Counted from the first letter of the stretch, positions 19,869-31,165 are shown. The stretch: DNA of 64,000 bases from Diplonema papillatum (GCA_030068145.1 JAPJBO010000020.1:186001-250000), one strand, 5' to 3'. Program-made: numbers and translations. Notes: generated by a model from the letters alone, not told the origin.

Positions 19869-21638
19869 ATGACGGATCCGGGGTTCAAGGAACTCGCCGC
19901 CCAGGTGCAGGCTCAGGGAAAGCAGATGGCTGATCTGATGGCCGCAGTCAGCGGGCTGGTAAGGCAGGCTCAGACGGATGGCGCGAAGAAGCAGAGTACG
20001 ACGAACGCTCCCAGCTGGGCGGATGACGAGGGGGATGAGCGCGAGCTCTGCTGGGACGACGGCGGTGACGGTGTCGCGGGTTCAGATGCAGAGAAAGCGG
20101 GCGGTAAAGGCGGAAAAGGCAAGGCGAGTGCAGGTGAGAACGACGAAACCAGCGGCGGCGGGGACGGCGTGGCGAAGCAAGAGGCGTCGGGTGGAAAACA
20201 GGGGAAAAAGAAAAAGAAGCGCAACGGAGGGTGGAAAGAGGTGCCGGGCAAGAAGCCGACGGCCGCGCGCGCGATGGAAGAGGACGGACAGAAGAAGGCA
20301 CAAGAAGGCGAGAAGGCAGTCGGAGGGGCGGGGAAGGCGAGGATAGAGCTGAGGCAGGAAGACTGGGGAGTGCCGGTGGTTGACCACACCGAGCTGGCGG
20401 AAGCGACGGTGGCGTTCGCGCCCATGGCGAGCGCGCGCAGGATACGGCGTGAAGGGATGCCGGAGGGCTCGGCGGTGGTCACGGTGGCGGCTCTGGAGGG
20501 CAGCAGGCGGACGGACGTGGTGTGCCGAGTTGACGGCGCGGAGAAGGTGCTGCCGGGATACGTGACAAGGTCCCCGGAGGGAGACGTGGTGTACGCGCCC
20601 GCGGACGTGAAGAAGGTCGACCGCCCGCCGACATCGACGGTGCTGATTTGCGCCGAGATAGATGCACGCTGGTGCGGGGCAGACACGTTAGCGGCCCTGC
20701 AGGAGCCATCGGGGGGGCGGGTGCTGAAGGCGGAGTGCAGGCGGCTCGCGGGAGAGGCGAAGGTGGACCTGAGTCCGCACAGCATGTTCAACGTGCGGCG
20801 GGTAAACCGCGTTTTTCAGATGATGGTACGCGTCGAAGAGGAGCAGGTCGAGAGATTGCTGAGAATTTCGGGCAGGAGGGGTCTCTTTCTACGCGTACCG
20901 CGCTGGAAGGAGGGGTCGGAGACGAGCGACGTCGTATGGCTAGCTGACGAGGAAGCATCGCTGAAGAGCGCTCTCGTGCTCGCGCAGGGGAAAGGCTGCC
21001 TGGGCCTTGCTCGTAGTCGCGCGCGGCTGGGGGTGAGGGTCGAAGACGGCATGTCCGAGCGGGTGCGGGAATCGCTGGCCCCCGCATCGACTGATAAGCG
21101 CGGGAGGTGCGCTGATGAAGGTCGACGACGAGACCGAGGAAGACAGGTCCGGACGGCGGCCGAAATCGCAGGTGTGGGATGCGAGGGCGGAGAGGACGCC
21201 GAAGGTCTCGTCATATCTCGAGGCGATGCAACGGCAGGGTCAGGAAAAGACGAGCATACCCGAGCAACCGAGGGCGCAGGCGACAACAATGGCGCGGTGC
21301 GACAGCTCAGGGCGGAGAACGCGGAGCTACGCGCGAAGAACGACGCGCTGCGAGGTGACATCGCAGCACTCAGTGCTCAGATGGCGAAGCTGACTGAGAT
21401 GGTCGCAACGATGAGGCCGAAGACACCCCCGGCGATGCCCGTAGACCGAACCCCGATCAAGAAGAAGGCGCCGAAGACGCCCGTCGCCACACCGACGAAG
21501 CAGAAGACGGGACGGGCCGAGGCTCCGTCTGAAGACGTCCACATGACGCAACCGAAGCGTCCGCTGGGAACGCCGGGGAAGTCACCGTTAGCGAAGACGA
21601 AGAAGGCGCACCAACCGGCGTCGGCGAAGCGTTCGTGA
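19869..21638 (+). CDS. LINE ORF1 protein, copy 2, with internal deletion
   Basis: 589 codons against 650 in copy 1. The first ~225 residues are identical to copy 1. After SERVRESL about 185 bases are missing. The stretch that follows (about 21079-21275) is read in a different frame from copy 1 until a second small change restores it at GAGDNNGAVRQL. The coiled coil and basic C-terminus are intact. The frame stays open throughout, so a protein could still be made, but about 65 residues in its middle are unrelated to those of copy 1. Confidence 0.8.
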   Translation: MTDPGFKELAAQVQAQGKQMADLMAAVSGLVRQAQTDGAKKQSTTNAPSWADDEGDERELCWDDGGDGVAGSDAEKAGGKGGKGKASAGENDETSGGGDGVAKQEASGGKQGKKKKKRNGGWKEVPGKKPTAARAMEEDGQKKAQEGEKAVGGAGKARIELRQEDWGVPVVDHTELAEATVAFAPMASARRIRREGMPEGSAVVTVAALEGSRRTDVVCRVDGAEKVLPGYVTRSPEGDVVYAPADVKKVDRPPTSTVLICAEIDARWCGADTLAALQEPSGGRVLKAECRRLAGEAKVDLSPHSMFNVRRVNRVFQMMVRVEEEQVERLLRISGRRGLFLRVPRWKEGSETSDVVWLADEEASLKSALVLAQGKGCLGLARSRARLGVRVEDGMSERVRESLAPASTDKRGRCADEGRRRDRGRQVRTAAEIAGVGCEGGEDAEGLVISRGDATAGSGKDEHTRATEGAGDNNGAVRQLRAENAELRAKNDALRGDIAALSAQMAKLTEMVATMRPKTPPAMPVDRTPIKKKAPKTPVATPTKQKTGRAEAPSEDVHMTQPKRPLGTPGKSPLAKTKKAHQPASAKRS

Positions 21639-21653
21639 CTGACGAACGACGAG

Positions 21654-24600
21654 ATGCGTGGCGGAGGGAAGACGCTCGAAACGCTGGGGTCTAGGTTGAA
21701 GGAAGCGGCGGACGCGATGGGAGCTAGTGTGCAAGAGATTCCTGGGGACGGTGCCTGCCAGTTCGCAGCGGTCGTGGCCGGGCTGCCGGGATGGTCGGTA
21801 GGGGGGCTTCGTGCGCGTGTTGTGGACGCGATGTTGGAGGACCCGACGTTCGAGGCTCACTTCGCGCCGTCCGAAAGGTACGGCAGCTGGGAGTTCTACG
21901 TGGAGGCGATGCGGGGACCGTACGAGTACGGGGACGAGATGACGCTGACGGCAGCCGCAACGGTCACCGGGACGACAATCTGGGTACTGGACAGCAGGAG
22001 ACCGCACATCCTGCGACGATACGCACCTCGCGCGGGCGCCACAGGGGAGCAGGCGGTAGTCACGTATGTACCGGAACACTACGACCGACTCCTACTCCCG
22101 GGCAGCGCAATGGCAGAGCTGGCGCGACGTACAGACACGGTGGAAACTGCGGCATTGCGCATTGGGGACGCGGGGAGGGTCGCGGCGGATGAAAGAGCGA
22201 GCGCCGAGTCACGGGAGGTGCCGCCGAAGTGGGATGGCGGAGTGTTGCAACGAGAGGAAGGGAAGACACTGAAGTTTGGAACGCTGAACATGACCTCGTT
22301 GGGGGGAAGGGCACACTTTTTGGACTGTGCCGCGGTAGACATCCTGGCGGTACAGGAGACGCTCTTGACCGAATGGGGTCAGAGGGAATTCGAGGACGGC
22401 GTCCGACAAAGCTGGAAGTCGCTGTGGGGGGAACCGTGTCGGGAACGGCTCGACCGGCAGGGTAAGGCGTCACCGTGGGTAGCGGAAGCCGGCGGAGCGG
22501 GTGTTGCAGTTTTTGCGAAGAAACCGGCGCCGGCCTTCGTGGTCGGGAAGCCATCACTGAGCCGAAGATGGGTGCACGTGGCCGTCGGAATTGGAAAAGG
22601 AAGCCAATTCTTGCATATATTCACTCTATATGCGAACTCTGGAGAAAAGGCTGCGTCGGAGAGGGAGAGGATCATTGCGGAGGTGCACCGGGAAGCATCG
22701 AGTCTCGGACGGGTGCCAGTGGTTGTGGCCGGGGACTTCAATGCAGAACCCTCGTCGTCGGCGGCGATGTCGAGCATGCTGCGGTCGGGATGGTACGACG
22801 CCGCGGAAATCTGCTCCGCTGGCGGTGCCCCGAAGACGTACGAGAAGACAGGCACGCGAGGCACACGCATCGACCACATCTTGTTGAACGACGTCGCGAT
22901 GCAGGCACTCGTAGCGAGCGAGACCACCGTCGTCGTGGACGGGGAGGGGCAGCGGGTGCCCAGTCACAAGATGGTAACGGTGGAGTTGGACATCGCCGCG
23001 TTCGCAGACACGTGTGAGAGGTATCGAATGCCGAGGTCACTGCGGCAAATAAGCAAGGTGGACGAGGGGCGGACAGCGGCAAGGGCGGAAGAGTTGTTGG
23101 TGAAGAATCGCTTCGGCGATGCGGCACCAGGGAACGTGGAAGCACTCTGGCTGTCGGCGACGAAGGCGTGCGAGCAGTTTCTGATCGAGCTGGCAGAGGA
23201 ACAGGGGCTGCTCGACGGGCCCGTTGCCGCCTATCGAGGAAGAGGTGAGACGAGGGTGCCCAAAAGGGCGCGGATTGCATCTGCGACGGACACCGGGACG
23301 GGCGCAGACACATATGCCTCGAGCAGAGTCCGGAAGGCGATGAACGGCCTCGACGCGTATATCCGAGGGTTGCAAGCTCTGAATGGGGAAGGACCTGGGT
23401 GCATGCCGAGGTCGCTGGAGAAGACGTGGCAGAACGTGGTGTCTGGTCTGGATTCTATGGCCGGACAATTACCGAAGGTGCGCAATTTCCCGCGGCGTCC
23501 ACCGGACTTGAGCGTCGCCCAGACCGTCAGGCAGAAGCTGGAAGCGAGAAGCCGTTCACTGACGGCACAAGCGCGTAAAGGGAGGATTGCACAGCTGGAG
23601 AACAAGATGCAAAACCTCCACTGCGCGAACAAAGGGCAGTTGCTACCGTGGTGCAGGAAGAAGAGGGCGGATGGCCTGGTGGCGCTGAAGGTGGAGGGGC
23701 AGTACACGGCGAATGCGCGGCAGATCGATGCGGCGTTGCAGAAGGAGTGGGCGCCGGTTAACCGGATGTACGAGTGCAAACAGGAGCCAAGCTATGAAGC
23801 GTTCCGGACGGAGTATGCGGAGTACATCGAACATCGTCCGATGGAATGCCGAGATTTGACGGGCGAGGATCTGAGAAGCATTCTTGGAAAGAAGAGGGAT
23901 GGCGGTGTCCCAGGTGTGGACGGATGGAACACAGCGGAGCTGAAGAAGCTGCCATTGCCGCTACTGAACGCCCTGGCAGAGGTGTTCAACGCGATAGAAG
24001 CGACCGGGACGTGGCCAGACGCGTTGTTGGAAGCCGCGGTCACGCTGATCCCGAAGGACGAAACTCTTGACCCGCTGGCGTTGCGGCCGATCACCGTCAC
24101 AAGTGCGATCTATCGCTTGTGGGCGAGTACGCGGCTCAGGGACGTCGTCCAGTGGCAGGAGAAATGGATAGCGAATAGCCAGCACGGGTTCAGGCCCAAA
24201 CACGGAACCGTGGACGTGGTATTCGAAATCGCCTCGCAAATCGAAGAAGCGCTCTTGACGGGAAGGGAGCTATACGGCGTGGCCCTAGACTTTGCCAAGT
24301 GTTTTGACAAGGTGCCGCGAGACATCGTGTTGAAGCTGGTGGGGGAGCTGGGCCTCCATGAGAGAATCCTCGGGCCGCTGCGCGACATTTACGCGCGACT
24401 ACGAAGGCGGTACAAGCTGCACATGGGAGTGGGAGGTGTCTTCTTCACCACCAATGGGATACTGCAGGGCTGCCCCCTGAGCGTGATCCTCATCAACGCG
24501 CTGCTGTCCATCGTGGTGCGCAGAGTGGACGACGTGGGGGGGGTGACGAGCGAATCCTTCGCGGACGACCTCACCCTCCTGTCGCGTCTCAAGGAAGCCT

Positions 24601-27175
24601 GCTTGCAGAACGCCTTGGTGGAAGTCGACAGATTTTGTTCGAACACCGGCATGTCGATCGGGATACCGAAGACGTTTGCTTTTGGGACGCCGAAGGCGTA
24701 TGAAGCGAAGTTGAGGGTAGGCGGCGCACTTATCGCGACGAAGGAGGAGCTCACCATCGTTGGGTGTCTAGTCGGCACGAAGCGAACACGCAGGACAACG
24801 GACCTGCGCTACGACCAGCGTGCAGAGGAGGCCGAACGGTTGGGAGCTCTGCCGATCTCGATGACGCAGAGGTCGGGACTAGCGGCGATGGCAGTTTTAC
24901 CGGCGGCGACATACGGCTCGGAGTTCGCGCTTCCGACGGTGCGGGGGCTGGGGAAGTTCACCGCAGCATTACTCAGAGGCGTCTGGGACCCGGTGAGGCT
25001 GCATCGGGCACAGGAGGCCGTGTTGGGCATTCTAAACAAGGCCCACGTGCTCGACCCCTACTCAGTGCTGCCGTATCGGTCGCTCGGTATGATTGCAGAA
25101 GTGTGCCGAAAGAGGCCGGTATGGAGGGCCCGCGTCGCAACAGTTCGAAGGGCGTATGGCAGCAGAATCCGCGCATGGGGACCGATCGGTATTGCGGCCG
25201 AGCATGCAAAAAGCTCGGTATACGATGGACGGAAGATCTCGACGACGCCGAGGACGAGGCAGGGAATGTGCTGAGGCTGGTGCGACAGAGTAAGGGGGAG
25301 CGAGGGCACACCCTGAGAAAGGCGATTCACGGCTGGCGACTAGGGGAGCTCGAGAAGAGGCGCACAAACTTCGGAGGGGTACGGGCGGGTGTCGACTACA
25401 CCGCGACGAATGCCTACGGGCTGAAGGCGTCGACAACGCTGACGGCCGCGCGGGACGTTGCCGAGGTCGTAGCAGGGTCGGTGATGACGGAATCACATGC
25501 TGCCAAGCTGTGGGGAGGTGACGGGCTGTGCAGACGCTGTGACGAGGCGACGGAAGAAACTCTGGGCCACATTTGGTGGCAGTGCCGGGCGTATGAACGA
25601 ATCCGAATGCAACAGCAGTATGCCGAAATTGTTGACGCAGATCGCTCGACTTGGCCTCCGTGCCTGCAAGAACACGGGATTCTGCCGAAGGGAAGTCGAA
25701 TCAACATCGAAGTGCTGCACACATTCATGGCGGAAGTCATGCAAGAGAGACGACGGCTGGAGAGAGAAGGAAGAGACCGGGCAGTCGGCCACCCCTGGAG
25801 ACAACTGCACCCTGACGACTGCCCCCCGCGCCGGCTGAATTTCGAAGCGATCGCTGGACCGGGGACCTTCACGGCGGTCGCAGGAGAGAGGTGGTTCCGG
25901 GCGCTGCAGTATTGGCTGGATGGGATGTGCTGGTCGGTAGCGGGTGACGTCTCGACGGCAGAGCTCGCAGTAGACTTCGAAGTGTACACCGGGCTCGATC
26001 TACCGGGCAGTTTAGTGGCGACGACAGGTGGGACGCCGCTGTGTATCCGTGCGAGAATGTTGGCGCGGATGCTGAAAACGATCGGGGAAGCGCTTGAGCG
26101 GAAAGGGGTGGGGCCGCTTCTGCCGGGTAGAAAGCTGGAGAAGATAGGTTCATTGAGAACGGTAGGGGCCCCCCCATGCCTCACGGGCTACGAGATGAGG
26201 CCAATTTTCCGCGGCGGCGAGGAGACGATGGGAATCTTGGAGACGCAGCTGAAGGCGAGCCGGCATGCGTTCACCGGCGAGGCGTGGGGGATGGACCTTT
26301 TCCCGACGTACGGAAGAGAAAGGGCGGAGCGTGCGGCGAGATGGGCGGCCTTCGATGACGCTACGGAGAAGAAGAAAGGCAAGAAGTCGGCTGTCGTCGG
26401 AGGGGATCCGTGGCTCGTGCCGGAAGGGATTCCCCGACACGAAAAGTGGGGTGAGCGGGTGTGCCCCGGGCACCAAAAGGTGAAGTGCGACGTGTGCAAG
26501 CGCCGGGGCAAGTCGGTGGCGTGGTGCTGCCAGGCCCATCACAGGGAGGGTGATGGCCTAGCCGTAAAAATGTGTGCCGAGCACCGGATGACGCAGTGCG
26601 CCACGTGTAAGACGACAGCGGAGTGCTGTCGCAACCATCACCACCGATGCCTCGACCATGGCATGCCGACGTGCGACGGCTGTAAGAAACACGCCGACCT
26701 GAGGAGTAGGAGACCCGGGCACTGCTGCAGGAAAGGGCACCACCGGGCGGCCGTGGCGAGAGGTGAAGAAACAACAACGAAGAAGAGGAAGGCGGAGCCG
26801 GAGGGTCCCGCGCCAGCGCCGAGACAGGCGAAACGTGAGAACGTGGTGCTCGTTCTGCCGGAAGCAGAGGAAGACGAGCGAGAACCCGCAACATCAACGC
26901 CGACATCAGCAGCGAAGGTCGGGAAGACGGCGCCAACGCCAGCGAAGAAGCGGCAAGCAGACTCCGCGGCGGAGCCGGTACCGAAAAGACGCAAAGGACG
27001 CGTCGATGCGCCACGACCATCGCCCAGGCGCCGAGAAGAAGCAGATATCGACGCGCAACCGATGAACCTCGACGAGCAATCGAAGAAGAAGCGAAGCACC
27101 AAACGCGCGCCTGAGCGCGACGATCAAGACGAGCTAAAGAGGCGAAAGCATGACACTTCACGTGCGAAGAGATAA
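21654..27175 (+). CDS. LINE ORF2 polyprotein, copy 2: OTU protease, AP endonuclease, RT, Cys/His array
   Basis: The frame is open for 1,206 codons (21654-25274) and continues in another frame to 27175. The change falls at about 25206-25212, where a run of five A (GCATGCAAAAAGC) lies between EHAK and KLGIRWTEDL. Domains in order: OTU cysteine protease (Asp32, Cys35 in GDGACQF; His142 in EHYDRL); AP-type endonuclease at about 205-445 (N212, E235, GDFNAEP with D361/N363, RIDH with D407/H408, SHK); reverse transcriptase at about 745-1010 (LALRPITV, QHGFRPKHGT, ALDFAKCFD with D879, GILQGCPLS, FADD 969-972). In the second frame, CRRCDEATEETLGHIWWQC (25529-25585) is a CCHC knuckle, and 26440-26760 encodes a run of C-x2-H and C-x2-C pairs. 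A lysine/arginine tail ends it. No RNase H is seen. The protease may cut the polyprotein or act on ubiquitin; that is inference. Confidence 0.85.
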
Positions 27176-27230
27176 CCGCGCAGTCGGCGATGCAGATTAT
27201 CGCCACAGATTCTTTGCATTCTAATCCAAA

Positions 27231-27276
27231 CGATTACGCTCGATTACACTCGATCAGGGGGTAGGTGAATTGGCTC
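27231..27276 (+). repeat. 3' target duplication and inverted-repeat arm of the LINE insertion site
   Basis: CGATTACGCTCGATTACACT (27231-27250) repeats the sequence just 5' of the LINE. TCAGGGGGTAGGTGAATTGG and then CTC (27254-27276) is the inverse of the arm GAGCCAATTCACCTA plus GCCCCCCTGA at 19631-19655, with two single-base gaps. Before insertion the site was probably an ~85-bp palindromic element with these two arms. Confidence 0.8.
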
Positions 27277-28329
27277 AGCTGCGCAGCTGGTTTGTGTGCA
27301 CGTCGAAATCTGCTTACTTCAACGTTGGCGATCCGTCGGCATGACATCTCCCATACAATCCGCCACGAGCTCCAAGCCCATGGCCTGAGTCACGGGCTGG
27401 CAAACTCTTGCAACCTGGAAGAGAAGACTGTCTGCAAACACCGCGCGTATTCACAGGCGAACAACTGCTTGCCGTTGTCTTTGAATAGGAAAACAAAGTG
27501 GTAATCGTTACGTCACATCCTCGAATAAGGAGCGAGAAACGAGGTGAGGGTCTGCCCCCCACGAGGAACCCAGAAACATGACACTTCGCCTCTCATCATA
27601 AGGCCGATACGCTTAGTAACGCAAACCCGCCATGCCAAAAAAAAATAGCAGGTTCTCCTCCAGCACGTCCTTCCCATGAGAGAAGTGCACAACGCTTGAA
27701 TGGGAGAGAGTGAGGGTGGGTTGAAGGATAACTCGAGCACGAAGGCCCAAAGGTGGGGGGCCGGCAGTGCGGTAAACGGTAAACGCTTCCCATGGTGGAG
27801 AGGATACTACGTCCACCTCTACCTGGTCACGGAGTACCCGTGAGGCGGTCTGGTGGCTTTACCAACGGTGGGGCGCATAAGGTTTTCAGCCTGGGTAAGG
27901 AAACTGAGAAGGTGGCAGATGAGGCTCTTGTTCAGAAGCTATAGAGCAGCAAACTCTCGTCAAATGACTCGTAGTTTGATGTCATTCTCAGCTAAACTCA
28001 TTTCGACAATTTAGACGAGGTTATTTTCATCGAACACTCTGTTTGGCCTTCGTGCTACTTTCCTTTCACCACAACACCAGTGACCTGACCCGCTGTTCTT
28101 CATTTCCTCCAGCCCCATGTTTCCACGAACTGTTCCCCGCTCCGCGGCGGTTGCGGTTGGAGGATTTGATGGTAGCCGACCGCCCGCAAGAAGAAGACAA
28201 TAGTAGAAGCTGCAACAGCATCGTCAGGATACGCGCCTGGGCTAAGTACCCAAAAAGTGTCCTCTCCTATGCCTTTTTTGGGGGGATGGAGGGGCGGGTC
28301 AACCTTTTTGGAAAGGACAAAGTTCCTTA
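27277..28329. other. No convincing gene
   Basis: Unique-looking intergenic DNA. Open frames on the minus strand near 27513-27816 overlap one another in three frames and show no domain. Confidence 0.5.
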
Positions 28330-28605
28330 TCCGGAGCCGAACCTTTGGAATAAACCTTTGTATGGGCTCCCTAGTTTCTGAAAGGGCCTTTGTATGGACA
28401 GCAGAGTTTTGCAAAATGTATGGACAGACGTTTTGGGTCCCTTGTATGGACGGCAGATGTTCAAAAATACCTTGTATGAAGAATCTACCCTTATATGGAC
28501 GCCGTACTTTCAAAAAAGTCCCCCGTATGGACGACAAACTTTTGAAGTCCCTTGTATGGACGACATACTTTTGAAAAGGCCCTTTATGGACGGTGTACTT
28601 TCGTG
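28330..28605 (+). repeat. Degenerate short tandem array, orientation A
   Basis: About seven imperfect units of roughly 35-45 bases share CCCTTGTATGGACGRCA and ACTTTTGAAAA (for example near 28391, 28436, 28511, 28548, 28580). The same units, inverted, make up 29390-29510. Confidence 0.7.
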
Positions 28606-29389
28606 AAGATCAGAAAATCCCTTTGGGATATGAAGGAATACCTTTTGGCCAAGGTTTCACATTTTCCAAAAAAACCAGAATTTCTGCCGACTCTTCAGAT
28701 TTCTGCCATTTGTGTCTAACAAATGTAATTTGCTAAGAATAAAAACAGATCGATGGCAGCGTACTATCCTCACTCCCGCAAAGGAAGTGCGCAGAAACAA
28801 ACGTAAGTTCACTACACAGACTTTTTTTGCAAACCCGGGAAAAGCGGGATGACTGGGAAAATGTGCTGCTGGTTGCTTGTTGTGCCTTTGTCCGATCTTG
28901 AGGATGGAGATGATGCTGCACTCTGCTAACGCGGGAAATCCTGCCGTGCCAGTCAGTTTGTTTCATCCGTGCCACTATGCCACAAGGTTATATATCTGAT
29001 GCGAGCCCTACCACAGGCTTTGTTGAGCGTCTTGGCGTTCATGCTTTGAGGAACTCCTGCAGGTGGTTCCTCGCAACTAGCCAAAAAAACTTTGTCTCAC
29101 GACACATCGTATGTGGCTAACCGCAGTGGAAACGAACCAGGAGGAAGCAAACCTGTCGAGGTTTGCGTGTTCAAAGATCTATAATCGGTGGACCAAGTTA
29201 GGGCAGACCGGAGAACGACAAAGCACTTGCGCTGTGGCAGGGAACCTGGATGAACCAAAATTCCAAAACTCGGACCCAAGACTTGGACCCGAATATTGGA
29301 CCCACATATTGGACCAACCCAAATTTTGGACCCAAACTATGGAACAAAATTTAGGACCCAAATTTTGGAGCAGGTTCCACCACACCTGA
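28606..29389. other. No gene; degenerate TTGGACCCAA repeats at 29250-29380
   Basis: 28606-29240 shows nothing supportable. From about 29250 to 29380, short A/C-rich words around TTGGACCCAAA recur every 15-20 bases with heavy divergence. Confidence 0.5.
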
Positions 29390-29510
29390 CAAGGGACTTT
29401 ACAAGGGAACTTTGGAAGTTTGCTGTCCATACAAGGGCATACGGGACTTTACAAGGGAACTTTGGAAGTTTGCTGTCCATACAAGGGCATACAAGGGACT
29501 TCACCCTTTT
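29390..29510 (-). repeat. Short tandem array, orientation B (inverse of 28330-28605)
   Basis: Two nearly identical ~50-base units contain GGAACTTTGGAAGTTTGCTG followed by TCCATACAAGGGCATAC. The reverse complement of the core reads GTATGGACAGCAAACTTCCA, the same core as the array at 28330-28605, so the two arrays face each other across about 800 bases. Confidence 0.75.
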
Positions 29511-29833
29511 GGAAATACGTAACCGAAGGCAGGGGTTTCCGTATCGGTTTCCGTATGCGAGAGGGCATGATCGGCCATCTTTTTTGCTTCTTCTCAAACG
29601 GTAAATTGTGATGTCTGAGAAGTTACAGTTCAATATAGTTTTTGAAACGCTTCGGTCTTTTGACCTGACAAGTCAGAAACAAAAAGGCAGAGCCCACACC
29701 ATAGCGAAGATCTGAAGCATCCAACCCCGAACACGCGGTGTTGACAATGACCCAGTTGAAGGGAGCTTCTTTGGCACTGACATGCACTCGACAGGCTTCC
29801 CAGTTACTGGAAACCACAATGTCGAGCACTAAT

Positions 29834-31165
29834 CTAGCAACCCTTCCCCGAGATGAGCTCGTACAACGTGTTCAAGTATGCAGTGATCTCTTCACGCAGC
29901 ACTCTCTCTTGAAGCGGCGCTTCCGCGTACTTGTCCGTGTGGTGGTGCGAGATTGACTGCAGAATGCACTTCTTCATAGGAAGCTCAAGCAAGGCTTCAA
30001 GGGTAGTGTCCTTTGCAACTCGCTCGGGTGGCGGGTGGTTGGTGTAGACGTAGGTGATAAAGATCTTGTAAGTCTCCTTCGTGATGCCTTCCCGCGCTTT
30101 GCCGAGGGCGGCCAGGGGCTTCTTCAGGACACCGCTGCGAACTTTGTTCTTATCTTCATCCCGTCTCTTCTGCTCTTCTTCTCGGATGGCTTCAAGCCAG
30201 GCACGTGCTTTACAATACCAAACCTCCGCATGAACATGAACAGCGGCTTGACTTGCTAGGGTAAACAGCGACCGGAGATGGTCACGTGCCTCCAGTGGCC
30301 GTGAAAGGACCTTCCCGAAGAGCACAGCGAACGAATATTCAAGAGGAATAGCCTCCTCGATAACCTGCACGCCGCCCCTCCAAGCAAGGACGCTGGCGTG
30401 TTTGAAGGCGTCCCACGCATCGTACACGAACCCCATGTTAAGCTCGTCGCTATCGTTTAAAGCTGCTTCCAGCCGCTTGTCTCCATAGTGCTGCGCCCGA
30501 GCGCACTTTGCACGGTTCAGGAGACTCTCCTTAGACGCGCACAGGGCCTCGAGTAATCCTCTGAGGTCCTTATCCTGAGCTAAGCCTGTGCAGGCACAGG
30601 CTTCGTTCAGCGGTCGTTCTATTTCGGCGAGTTTGTTGATGATTTTTACCGCAGCGTCTCCATCGATGACCCGGCTAGGGCCGATGTAGTTTCGCGCCAC
30701 GCCCAGAGTACGGACGGCGATATCGTACAGGGCTTCTGCCCGAAGAAGGCTTTGACCAAAATTCTCCCTGAGGAGAACAAAGATCTCGTCGGGCACGACG
30801 CCGTCCGACGAGATCATTGCGACGACTGTTTCACAAACAACCGCCGCCCGCTTTGCAACAACGCCGTCTTTCCAGTAGGTGCTCACGCCCTCACACGCGA
30901 GTGCATGGTCGAAGCATTTCAGCATTTCTTTGAAATGCTGGACCTGTCTGCCGCGCAACCCCGTCGCAGCGGCGACACATTTTGCGTGTGCAACAGCCAT
31001 GTTGCGGTGGACCTTCGAGAGGTCAGTTTCAGTGGCCACTTCTTCGCCACCTGTCAGTGAATCCTTCCACAGAGCGATCGAGTTCAATATGGCGTGGTAT
31101 GACGGCTTCCCGCGGGTAGCCTCTCTATACACTGTGGCCGCCTCGCTGGCATCACTGAGACGCAT
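29834..31165 (-). CDS. Helical (TPR-like) protein with a C-terminal J-like domain
   Basis: An open frame of 443 codons from ATGCGTCTC. In-frame sequence upstream (KTKRAPSPAPSPEAQRPPKR, to about 31245) suggests the exon begins earlier, and a further 5' exon near 31387-31290 (MADVDSRYVNVESKLFQVEQ), ending at a GTAAGG donor, is possible. The body is alpha-helical with alanine-rich repeats, as in TPR or other helical scaffolds. The last ~60 residues (CILQSISHHHTDKYAE...REEITAYLNTLYELISG) resemble C-terminal J domains that follow TPR segments in other protists and fungi. The HPD tripeptide that stimulates Hsp70 reads HTD here. The function is unassigned; an Hsp70-linked or scaffold role is inference. 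It lies next to VPS36 on the same strand. Confidence 0.55.
   Translation of the reverse strand: MRLSDASEAATVYREATRGKPSYHAILNSIALWKDSLTGGEEVATETDLSKVHRNMAVAHAKCVAAATGLRGRQVQHFKEMLKCFDHALACEGVSTYWKDGVVAKRAAVVCETVVAMISSDGVVPDEIFVLLRENFGQSLLRAEALYDIAVRTLGVARNYIGPSRVIDGDAAVKIINKLAEIERPLNEACACTGLAQDKDLRGLLEALCASKESLLNRAKCARAQHYGDKRLEAALNDSDELNMGFVYDAWDAFKHASVLAWRGGVQVIEEAIPLEYSFAVLFGKVLSRPLEARDHLRSLFTLASQAAVHVHAEVWYCKARAWLEAIREEEQKRRDEDKNKVRSGVLKKPLAALGKAREGITKETYKIFITYVYTNHPPPERVAKDTTLEALLELPMKKCILQSISHHHTDKYAEAPLQERVLREEITAYLNTLYELISGKGC

Larger units (their letters stand above)
19691..27230 (+). mobile_element. LINE copy 2 (OTU/AP-endonuclease type), nearly full length
   Basis: 7,540 bp with ORF1 (19869-21638) and ORF2 (21654-27175, one frame change). 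The 3' end is set at CTAATCCAAA (27221-27230) because the independent fragment at 12004 stops at the same place. Near-perfect direct repeats flank it: CGATTACGCGTCGATTACACT before (19670-19690) and CGATTACGCTCGATTACACT after (27231-27250). They are best read as a 20-21-bp target duplication from target-primed insertion. There is no poly(A) tail. OTU proteases are known in a few LINE groups such as Dualen/RandI, but I cannot assign the clade by eye. Confidence 0.9.
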
